Shown: positions 1-6,763 of the stretch, piece after piece
Layout: each line of letters starts with the position of its first letter
How positions within the stretch are numbered: position 1 is the first letter of the stretch
Assembly: GCF_035978755.1 (NCBI RefSeq)
Contig: NZ_CP108414.1
Location: forward strand, 124,001-188,000
DNA: 64,000 nt
Reading direction: 5' to 3'
Source: Streptomyces sp. NBC_01298
GTDB taxonomy: Bacteria; Actinomycetota; Actinomycetes; Streptomycetales; Streptomycetaceae
Translations under genes and position numbers: made by a program
The notes under the pieces: generated by a model
The model's database searches: none
Told to the model about the DNA's origin: nothing
What the model saw: the letters and a program-made list of their open reading frames with translations, nothing else

Positions 1-1006
1 GGGCACGTCCCCCATCGGGGTGCGCGACGACTTCTTCGCACTCGGCGGCCACTCGCTCAAGGCCTTCGCCCTGATGGCTGCCGTGCGCCGGGAGTTCGGG
101 GTGGATCTGCCGCTGAACATGGTCTTCCGTCGGCGCACCGTCGAACTGCTCTGCGAGGCACTGCCGGAGGCGGGGGCGGCCGCGGCCCGGCTGCTGGTCC
201 CGCTCGCCGACGGGGACCCGTCCAGGCCGCCGCTGGTCCTGGTCCACCCGCGGGGCGGCGACGTCGTCTGCTACCGGGATCTGGTGCGGGACCTGTCCGC
301 CCGTCCCGGAGGCGACCGGCGGGTCCTCGGCCTGGAGTCCGTGGGCTACAACACCGGCGAGACCCCGCTGGAGCGGGTGCCGGAGATGGCCGAACGCTAC
401 CTGGCCGCGCTCCGCGAGGAGCAGCCGCGGGGCCCGTACCTCCTCGCCGGCTGGTCGTTCGGCGGGACGGTGGCCTACGAGATGGCCGCCCGGCTGGAGG
501 CCGCGGGCGAGGAGGTGGCCTTCCTCGGGCTGATCGACGCGGCGGCGCCGGGCGCCACTCCCGGCAGCCGGTCCGCCGCGGCGGGGCCGGGCGATCCGGA
601 CCTGCTGCGGTACGGCATCGCGGCGGGCCTCGACGCCGGCTCGGCGCGCGAACTGGACGAGGAGGAACTGCTCGACGTCCTGGTGCGCCGCGGCCGCGCG
701 GAGGGCACCCTTCCGCGTACGTCCCCCACGGAGGCCCTGCGCAGGCTCCTGCGGGTCGCCGAGGCGAACGGCACGGCCTCCGCCGCTTACCGCACCGACG
801 CCGTCCTCGGTGTCGACCTGCACCTGTTCACGGTCGACGAGCGCCACCCCGAGCTCGCGACCCCGCTGGTGGACCCGGCGGCCTGGCGGCCCCGCACCGA
901 CGGCGCCGTCGTACGGGCCGCGGTCCCGGGCAACCACCACGACCTGGTGGACCCTCCGCACTGCGCCGCGCTGGCCCACCTGCTCGCCGCGGCCCTGCCC
1001 CGCTGA
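1..1006 (+). CDS. NRPS C-terminal fragment: PCP and thioesterase (5' end outside window)
   Basis: This is the last part of a nonribosomal peptide synthetase, open from the first base, so the gene begins left of the window. The first 60 residues are the end of a peptidyl carrier protein, with FFALGGHS giving the phosphopantetheine serine. A type I thioesterase follows from about base 210, with the nucleophile motif AGWSFGG near base 450 and a C-terminal PGNHHDL histidine near base 930. The TE would release the peptide by hydrolysis or cyclisation. An MbtH gene starts 73 bases downstream and an exporter follows, the usual end of an NRPS operon. The substrate cannot be read because no adenylation domain lies inside the window. 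Confidence 0.95.
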   Translation, partial: GTSPIGVRDDFFALGGHSLKAFALMAAVRREFGVDLPLNMVFRRRTVELLCEALPEAGAAAARLLVPLADGDPSRPPLVLVHPRGGDVVCYRDLVRDLSARPGGDRRVLGLESVGYNTGETPLERVPEMAERYLAALREEQPRGPYLLAGWSFGGTVAYEMAARLEAAGEEVAFLGLIDAAAPGATPGSRSAAAGPGDPDLLRYGIAAGLDAGSARELDEEELLDVLVRRGRAEGTLPRTSPTEALRRLLRVAEANGTASAAYRTDAVLGVDLHLFTVDERHPELATPLVDPAAWRPRTDGAVVRAAVPGNHHDLVDPPHCAALAHLLAAALPR

Positions 1007-1079
1007 GCCACCCCGGCCCGATTCCCCTTCCGCACACCGATCCGTCCTTCCGCACCACCGATCCGTCCTGGAGAACACC

Positions 1080-1280
1080 GTGAACGACGCGTCCCCGCAG
1101 CAGTACCTGGTCGTGGCCAACGACGAGGAGCAGTACTCCCTCTGGGAGGCCGGCCGGTCCGTCCCGCCGGGCTGGCACGACCAGGGCGTGGCCGGCACCA
1201 AGGAGGCGTGCCTGGAGCACATCGAGCGGGTGTGGACCGACATGCGCCCGCTGAGCCTGCGCATGAACCCGGCCGGCTGA
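1080..1280 (+). CDS. MbtH-like protein
   Basis: A 66-residue MbtH-family protein, the small chaperone that binds and activates NRPS adenylation domains. Family hallmarks are visible: QYSLW near residue 18, PPGW, a CLEHIE helix and WTDMRP near the C-terminus. The GTG at 1080 is preceded by GGAG at a normal distance, and the length is typical. It lies between the end of the left NRPS gene and the exporter, probably in one transcript. A second MbtH gene at 16711-16935 serves the minus-strand locus. The two differ at most positions outside the family motifs, which suggests each is matched to its own synthetase. Confidence 0.96.
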   Translation: MNDASPQQYLVVANDEEQYSLWEAGRSVPPGWHDQGVAGTKEACLEHIERVWTDMRPLSLRMNPAG

Positions 1281-1366
1281 CCCGACGATCCCCGGGCACC
1301 ACGCCGCTCCGGCGGTCCGCGTCGCGGGCCGCCGGAGCGGTACGGCGGTGCCGGAAGGAACCCCGT

Positions 1367-2719
1367 ATGACCGGCTCGTACCCGGGCGGCTGCGCATCGT
1401 CGCGCCGCCCCACCCCGCTGGCCGCCCTGGTGGCGGCCTCCGGGATCTCCTCGCTCGGCATGGCCGCGACCCTGGTCGCCGTGCCGTGGTTCGTCCTGCA
1501 CAGCACCGGCAGCGGCACCCGGACGGGGCTCGTCGCCACCGCCGAGGTGCTGGGCCTGCTGTGTTCCGCCGTGCTCGCGGGTCCGGTGGTCGACCGGCTG
1601 CCCGTACGCGCGACGAGCGTGGGGGCGGACCTGCTGACGGCCGCGGCGATCAGCCTGATCCCGCTCCTGCGCTCCTGGGACGCGCTATCCCTGCCCGTCC
1701 TGATCGTCCTGGTCTTCCTGGTGGGAGCCGCCCGCGGGCCGTCCGACACCGCCAAGCAACTGCTGCTGCCCGATGCGATGGAACGCGCCGGGGTGACGGC
1801 GGAGCGGGCCACCGGATGCGTGGAGGGAGCCCGCCGGATCGGCATGATGGCGGGGGCGCCGCTGGCCGGTCTACTCATCTCGACGGTCGGCCCCGTACGC
1901 ACCCTGTACGCGGACATGGCGGCGATGGCGCTGTGCGCCCTGCTCGTGGCGGCCCTGGTCCCGGTGGCGGCGCGGGCCCGGCCGGCCGGCGGGGCGCCGG
2001 GCGGCTCGTACGCCGGGGAACTGCGTTTCGGACTGGCGCAGTTGCGCCGGGACCGGCTTCTGGGGGCGATGGTGGGGGTCCTGATGCTGACCAACGCCCT
2101 GGACGGGGCGCTGAACGGGGTCCTCTACCCGGCCTACGGAACCCAGGTGCTGCGCAGCAGCGCCCTGTTCGGGGCGATGATCACCTCCATGGGCGCGGGC
2201 GCCCTGCTCGGGGCGGCCCTGTACGGCTGGGCGGGCCACCGGATGCCGCGGCGCGCGGTCTTCGTCGGGGCGTTCGTCCTGGTCGGGGCGGTGCGCTGCG
2301 CGGCTCTGGCGGCCGAGCCGCGAGTGCCGGTGCTGCTGGCGGCGCTGGCCCTGTCCGGGATCGGGTCGGGGGTGGTGGGGCCGCTGATGATGTCGGTGGC
2401 CTACGAGCGGGTGCCCGAGGAGGTGCGGGGGCGGGTGTTCGGCCTGCTGGTGGCCGCCGCGCTGGCGGCGACCCCGCTGGGAATGCTGGGTGCGGGCCTG
2501 GTCCTCGACGCCTCGGGGCTGGTGGCGGCCCTGCTGGGCACGGGGGCGCTGTACCTCGCGGTCACCCTGGCGCCGCTGGTCTTCCCGGTGTGGCGGGAGC
2601 TCGACGCCCGCGGCTCCGGCGTGACTTCGGGAATCGGGGAGACCGCGGAGGGGCCGGCCGGGTGCCGGGGCAGCTCGTCGGCCCCGCCTGAAGTGGGAAT
2701 CCTGACCGAACAGACATAG
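1367..2719 (+). CDS. MFS transporter, EntS-like exporter
   Basis: A 450-residue major facilitator protein with about 12 hydrophobic segments. The ATG at 1367 follows a GGAAGGAA ribosome binding site. The loop between helices 2 and 3 carries the MFS motif as GPVVDRLPVR, and a second basic loop near the middle carries GHRMPRRA. Its organisation resembles the MFS_3 family, which includes the enterobactin exporter EntS. It sits 86 bases after an MbtH gene at the end of an NRPS operon, so export of that synthetase's product or self-resistance is the likely role (inference from context). The last 30 residues are hydrophilic and variable. Confidence 0.9.
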   Translation: MTGSYPGGCASSRRPTPLAALVAASGISSLGMAATLVAVPWFVLHSTGSGTRTGLVATAEVLGLLCSAVLAGPVVDRLPVRATSVGADLLTAAAISLIPLLRSWDALSLPVLIVLVFLVGAARGPSDTAKQLLLPDAMERAGVTAERATGCVEGARRIGMMAGAPLAGLLISTVGPVRTLYADMAAMALCALLVAALVPVAARARPAGGAPGGSYAGELRFGLAQLRRDRLLGAMVGVLMLTNALDGALNGVLYPAYGTQVLRSSALFGAMITSMGAGALLGAALYGWAGHRMPRRAVFVGAFVLVGAVRCAALAAEPRVPVLLAALALSGIGSGVVGPLMMSVAYERVPEEVRGRVFGLLVAAALAATPLGMLGAGLVLDASGLVAALLGTGALYLAVTLAPLVFPVWRELDARGSGVTSGIGETAEGPAGCRGSSSAPPEVGILTEQT

Positions 2720-2888
2720 TTGGTCCGCTTTTGCGGCCCCTCACCATCGGGCCAGGCAGCTTGATGAGCTGTCCGACCGAACGCCAAAGCACCCCGGGCA
2801 CGGCAAGGTTGGTCCTGCACCGACCGGTGCGGACGGCCCACGAAGCGGTCCGCACGCACACCAGACCGCTCGCCTTCCTGGGGATCCC

Positions 2889-3137
2889 ATGCTCAAGCGT
2901 TTTGTCATCGCCCTGTCCGTGGCCGCCTCCGCCCTGCTGCTGCCCGCGGCCGGCGTCGCGCAGGCCGCCGACGACACCTCGACCACGACCGCGACGACCG
3001 CCACCGGAGGGGAGAGCAGCACCGCGACCCCGACGACGCGCCAGATCGTGACGGCCGACGGCCGGGCGTTCACGGTCGGCACCGGCTCGCTCGGCACCCG
3101 CAACCGCGACACGGCCGACAGCTCCTGGGGCGGCTGA
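2889..3137 (+). CDS. small secreted protein, unknown function
   Basis: An 82-residue protein with a clear Sec signal peptide: a KR-containing start, a hydrophobic core of about 15 residues, and a likely cleavage after AQA near residue 26. The mature part of about 55 residues is a Thr/Ala/Ser-rich linker followed by a polar tail ending DSSWGG. A GGGGA element lies a few bases before the ATG. I do not recognise a family. It is separated from the exporter by about 170 bases and followed by a long palindromic terminator, so it appears to be a monocistronic gene. A cell-surface or processed signalling peptide is possible but unproven. Confidence 0.72.
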   Translation: MLKRFVIALSVAASALLLPAAGVAQAADDTSTTTATTATGGESSTATPTTRQIVTADGRAFTVGTGSLGTRNRDTADSSWGG

Positions 3138-3157
3138 CCCGGCCAACCCGTCAGGGC

Positions 3158-3222
3158 GGCCGGCCGGAATGGGGGGAGGGAGGATCGCGTCGCGATCCTC
3201 CCTCCCCCCATTCCGGCCGGCC
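3158..3222. terminator. 65-nt perfect palindrome, bidirectional terminator
   Basis: The 32 bases at 3158-3189 are an exact reverse complement of 3191-3222, with a single T at 3190 as centre. The element lies between the convergent genes ending at 3137 (+) and 3248 (-), only 20 and 25 bases from their stop codons. Streptomyces often ends genes with stem-loops lacking a U tract, so a shared terminator is the simplest reading. A hairpin this long and perfect is unusual. Confidence 0.9.
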
Positions 3223-3247
3223 CCGACCCGCCGCGGCGCGGCCGCCG

Positions 3248-3760
3248 TCAGCCGCCCTGGGGCCCGAGACAGACGACGGCGTACTGGGCTCCCTGCGCAT
3301 CGATGTACCGGCGCGACCAGCCGGCCGGTACGTAGAGCAGTTCGCCCGGCAGCAGCCGGCACTGGAAGGACTCCGGCCGCCCGCTCTCGCCGGTACCCGC
3401 CAGCTGCCAGGTCACGGCGCCGGCGATCTGGTGCACCAGGAGGTGCTCCCGGCCCCCGTGCTGCGCAGTCCAGACGGCGTCCGCACCTCCGCCCGGGGTG
3501 GATCCAGGGGTCTCCACCCGGTCCAGCCGGACGGACAGGCCGGTCAGGGCGCCCAGTTCGGCGGTGAAGCGGTCCGCCTGGGCCGGCCGCACACCGCCTT
3601 CCGCCGGGAGGGCGCCCGCGTCGTCGGCATCGCCGAACGCCGGGTTGTCGTACTCGGGCCACAGCACACCCGGCGCCCGGTCCAGGTGGACCGAGAGGAA
3701 CAGGACGATCTCCCGCAGGTGCGGGGTCTCCCGACCGCGGCCCGCGTCCGTCACGTCCAT
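3248..3760 (-). CDS. cupin/JmjC-like fold protein, likely non-catalytic
   Basis: A 170-residue protein. The start at 3760 is chosen because AGAGGGA precedes it by about seven bases; an in-frame upstream start would add 22 unlikely residues. The C-terminal half has the strand pattern of a cupin_4/JmjC barrel: HLLVHQIAGAVTWQL followed by the turn LLPGELLYVPAGWSRRY. In active iron/2-oxoglutarate members the first strand supplies HxD/E and the PxG turn is followed by a histidine. Here neither is evident (PAGWSRR replaces the His), so oxygenase activity is doubtful. It faces the NRPS locus and might be a binding or accessory protein. It ends at the palindrome 3158-3222. Confidence 0.7.
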   Translation of the reverse strand: MDVTDAGRGRETPHLREIVLFLSVHLDRAPGVLWPEYDNPAFGDADDAGALPAEGGVRPAQADRFTAELGALTGLSVRLDRVETPGSTPGGGADAVWTAQHGGREHLLVHQIAGAVTWQLAGTGESGRPESFQCRLLPGELLYVPAGWSRRYIDAQGAQYAVVCLGPQGG

Positions 3761-3870
3761 GGCTCGTCCCTCTTGCTTCGGCGACTCGGCAGCTCTCATC
3801 CCAGCAGCATGCGACACGCCCGCCACCTGCGACAGACACGAGAACGCGTGACATCTGGGTGGGGAGGGTG

Positions 3871-4929
3871 CTACCCGCCGTCCGACTCGGCCCCGGCCGC
3901 CTGTTCGGCGTCGGGGCCCCGGTCCAGCAGGCCGCGTGCGGAAGCCGCCACGCCCGCCTGGAAGCGGCTGCCCGCACCGAGCTCCTGCATGATGTCGGCG
4001 ATGTGGCGCCGGGCCGTGCGCAGCGACATGCCCAGGCGCCTGGCGATGGCCTCGTCCTTCAGCCCGGCCCCCAGCAGCCGGATGATCGTTTCATGGATCT
4101 CCCGGGCCACCTCCTCCAGCCCCTGGCCCGCCGCGACCGAGAACGGCGAGGCCAGGTCCCAGGTCTGGTCGAAGATGTTGCACAGGTAGGCGACGGTCGA
4201 CGGCTCACGGATCACCACGGCGCCCCAGCTTCCGTCGGCGACCGGGATGAAGGCCAGCTCCCGGTCGAAGGCGATGAGCCGGCCGAACAGTTCGTGCGCC
4301 GTGCGGTACTGCGCCCCCAAGGCGGAGGTGGCCGCGACGTAGGCCTGGCTCGGCCCGTTGAACCGGGCCGTGTGGTGATAGAGGGTGCGGATCGAAATGC
4401 CCCGCTGGAGCATCGTCTCGTCCCGCCGCAGTGCCTCCTGCATCGCCTCGGGCACCCTGCTGCCGCCCCCCGGCTGCGAGCTGAGCATCTCGGTGGCGCA
4501 GTTGAGCGAAGCCCGGTTCAGCGCCCCGCGCACGTCCTCCAGGCTCTCCAGGACCTCCAGTGACTCCCCCGTGGAACGCCGGCCCAGATAGTGCGGCAGG
4601 AAGCGCCCCAAGTCCTCACGGATCCCGCTGATCTCCCGCTGCTGGTCACGGATCCGCGCCTCCAGGGGCGCGACGAGCTGCTCGGCGGCGGTGTCCGGGG
4701 CCACCGCGAAGGCGACCGACGGGTCCACCGGGCTCACGTGCAGCAGCCGTGACACGCGTAGACGCTCCACGCTGCGGCAGACGTCGGCCCGGTCGAGCCC
4801 CGTTCCGGCGGCCACCGCGGCCTCGTCCACCGTGCGGTGTTCGAGCACCCAGCCGTAGACATCGATGTCAACATCGGAGTTCTTCGGATCCGGCTCCGCG
4901 TCAGATTTTTGCATTGCCCTACTTTGCAC
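3871..4929 (-). CDS. LuxR-type transcriptional regulator with N-terminal winged-helix-like domain
   Basis: A 352-residue regulator. Residues about 25-65 (DEAAVAAGTGLDRADVCRSVERL) look like a small winged-helix segment of the TrmB kind. A coiled-coil-like stretch follows (RIRDQQREISGIREDL), then a central ligand-type domain. The C-terminal 65 residues form a LuxR/GerE helix-turn-helix (DEAIARRLGMSLRTARRHI). Two starts are possible: GTG at 4929, six bases after GGGG, or ATG at 4914, close to AGGG. It is divergent from the small LuxR gene at 5164, with a 15-bp inverted repeat between them. The placement suggests control of the adjacent NRPS genes, an inference from position only. Confidence 0.85.
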   Translation of the reverse strand: MQSRAMQKSDAEPDPKNSDVDIDVYGWVLEHRTVDEAAVAAGTGLDRADVCRSVERLRVSRLLHVSPVDPSVAFAVAPDTAAEQLVAPLEARIRDQQREISGIREDLGRFLPHYLGRRSTGESLEVLESLEDVRGALNRASLNCATEMLSSQPGGGSRVPEAMQEALRRDETMLQRGISIRTLYHHTARFNGPSQAYVAATSALGAQYRTAHELFGRLIAFDRELAFIPVADGSWGAVVIREPSTVAYLCNIFDQTWDLASPFSVAAGQGLEEVAREIHETIIRLLGAGLKDEAIARRLGMSLRTARRHIADIMQELGAGSRFQAGVAASARGLLDRGPDAEQAAGAESDGG

Positions 4930-5066
4930 TTTTCACCCCGGGTCGCTTTGCTGCCAGGCACCTTGGTGAGGTACCCGCCCCCTGGCGCCAGGATATGCAG
5001 CGGGCAAGGCTGTACGAGACGAACAGCGGCGGGGATCCGGCCACTTCAGGACCCGGGACGACCGAA

Positions 5067-5099
5067 ACGGTGCGATCACGCACAGCGTGATCGCACCGT
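5067..5099. promoter_or_regulatory. 15-bp perfect inverted repeat between divergent LuxR genes
   Basis: Bases 5067-5081 and 5085-5099 are exact reverse complements around a 3-base spacer. The element lies 65 bases before the small LuxR gene (5164) and about 140 bases before the divergent one (4929). It could be an operator for either regulator, or a stem-loop in the leader of the gene at 5164. Confidence 0.6.
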
Positions 5100-5163
5100 C
5101 GCCCGGGGGCACCCCTGCCGCACCCCTTCACCTTCACCATCGATCCGGAATCCGGAGCCCCGC

Positions 5164-5391
5164 ATGCTGGACAGCACACTGACCGCCCCCGCACCGCAAC
5201 TGCCCGCCCTGACCCCCCGCGAGCACGAGGTGCTCGCCTACCTCGCGCAGGGACACACGTACCGGATGATCGCCTGCCAGATGGGATTGAGCCCGCACAC
5301 GGTCGACACCTACCTGCGGCGCCTGCGCAGCAAGACCGGTTCGGCCAACCGGACCCAGCTCACCCACATCGCCTTCCGGCTGGGCTACTGA
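5164..5391 (+). CDS. stand-alone LuxR/GerE DNA-binding domain protein
   Basis: A 75-residue protein that is almost entirely a GerE-type helix-turn-helix: LTPREHEVLAYLAQG opens the domain, and MIACQMGLSPHTVDTYLRRL is the turn and recognition helix. There is no sensor or receiver domain. The ATG at 5164 follows GGAG at about nine bases. Its last seven bases overlap the 3' end of the convergent MFS gene (TGA at 5389-5391, opposing TAG at 5385-5387). Small orphan LuxR proteins of this kind often act as pathway-specific regulators in actinomycete clusters. Here it sits at the exit of the minus-strand NRPS operon and divergent from a larger LuxR gene. Confidence 0.88.
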   Translation: MLDSTLTAPAPQLPALTPREHEVLAYLAQGHTYRMIACQMGLSPHTVDTYLRRLRSKTGSANRTQLTHIAFRLGY

Positions 5392-6716
5392 GCCTCTCGC
5401 CCGGCCGTGGACCCGGTGTCCGTGGACCCGGTGTCCGGGGCCCCCGTGCCCGGGGCCTCGTCCTCGAACTCGCGCATCCGGCGCAGTGGAGAGCACAGCA
5501 GGACCAGCGGGGCCACCGACAGGGCCGCTGCGCACAGCCACAGCGCGTCCCGTACGCCCAGCATCTCACCGAGGAACCCCGCCAGCAGGCCGCTCAGCGG
5601 CAGGACGCCCCACACGAGGAAGCGCATCGTGGCGGTCATCCGGCCGAGCAGGTGCGGCGGGCAGACGGTCTGCCGGTAGGTGACCTGGCAGATGTTGTAG
5701 AGGGTGACACCAGCCGACTGGACGAACGAGCCCAGGACGAACAGGCCGATCCTCCAGTCCTTGTCCGCGAGCGGGAGCAGCAGCCCGAAGGGCATGGTCA
5801 CCAGCAGGGACAGCCACGTGAGCCGGGCCGCCCCGACGGCCCGGGTCACCCTGTCCGCGACGGTCGCCGCGAGCACCGAGCCGATCGTGGCCGTCGTCAG
5901 CACCCAGCCGACGGCCGCGGGCGGCAGCCCCACGGTCCGGGTCAGGAAGAGCACCTCGATGGCCATCACCGCACTGAGGAACAGGTTCACGGCAGCGGTG
6001 TTGAGGGCGATCACGCGCAGGATGCGGTGGCTCAGGACGTAGTCCAGGCCCTCACGGATGTCCCGCACCAGGTGGCGGCGGGGGGCGGGCTCCGGCTTCT
6101 CCTCGCGGACGCCGATCCGCCCCAGCAACACCGCGGAAACCAGCGAGGTCACGGCCTGGCCGGCCAGCGTCCCGGCGGCGCCGAGCAGTTGCACCAGGAA
6201 GCCGGCGATGCCGGGGCCGGCGAACTCCGCGCCGGACCGGACCGTCTCCAGCTTCGAGTTGCCCGCGGTCAGGGTGTCCTTGCCGATGAGCGTCGGCAGG
6301 TAGCTCTGGTCGGCCACGTCTCCGAACAGCCGGGCGCAGCCCAGCAGCAGGGCGACCGCGTACAGCAGCGGCATCGAGTGCAGGTCGAGCAGGTAGGCCA
6401 CCGGCAGCGCCGTCAGCAGGACGGTGCGCGCCAGGTCGGCGGCCATCATCACGCGGCGCCTGCGCATCCGGTCGACCCAGGCCCCGGCCGGCAGGCCCAG
6501 TACCAGGAAGGCCGCGTGTTCCGCGGCGGCCAGCAGGCCCGCCTGCATCGGCGAGGCGTCCAGGGTGAGCACCGCCATCAGCGGGAGGGCGACGTAGGTG
6601 ATGCTGCTGCCCAGCTCGTTGCAGATGTGCGAGGACATGAAGAGGCGGAAGTCCCTGCGCTGCCGGTGCTCCGCGCGGTGCACGGACTCGGTGGACTCGT
6701 CGGTGGTGACGGACAC
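5385..6716 (-). CDS. MFS transporter, EntS/MFS_3-like exporter
   Basis: A 443-residue major facilitator with about 12 membrane segments and the loop motif GAWVDRMRRRRVM after helix 2. It is the last gene of the minus-strand NRPS operon and is expected to export the peptide or give self-resistance. Two starts compete. GTG at 6716 follows AAGGA by eight bases and is used here. ATG at 6767 overlaps the stop of the adenylation gene as ATGA and would add 17 residues by translational coupling. The C-terminal 25 residues are a Gly/Thr/Asp-rich tail with a repeated TGSTDTGS. The stop codon overlaps that of the convergent LuxR gene. Confidence 0.9.
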   Translation of the reverse strand: MSVTTDESTESVHRAEHRQRRDFRLFMSSHICNELGSSITYVALPLMAVLTLDASPMQAGLLAAAEHAAFLVLGLPAGAWVDRMRRRRVMMAADLARTVLLTALPVAYLLDLHSMPLLYAVALLLGCARLFGDVADQSYLPTLIGKDTLTAGNSKLETVRSGAEFAGPGIAGFLVQLLGAAGTLAGQAVTSLVSAVLLGRIGVREEKPEPAPRRHLVRDIREGLDYVLSHRILRVIALNTAAVNLFLSAVMAIEVLFLTRTVGLPPAAVGWVLTTATIGSVLAATVADRVTRAVGAARLTWLSLLVTMPFGLLLPLADKDWRIGLFVLGSFVQSAGVTLYNICQVTYRQTVCPPHLLGRMTATMRFLVWGVLPLSGLLAGFLGEMLGVRDALWLCAAALSVAPLVLLCSPLRRMREFEDEAPGTGAPDTGSTDTGSTAGREAQ

Positions 6717-6763
6717 GGGTGCGTTCCTTGTCTGGGTGCGGACGGGGTCCGCGGGTCGCTGGT

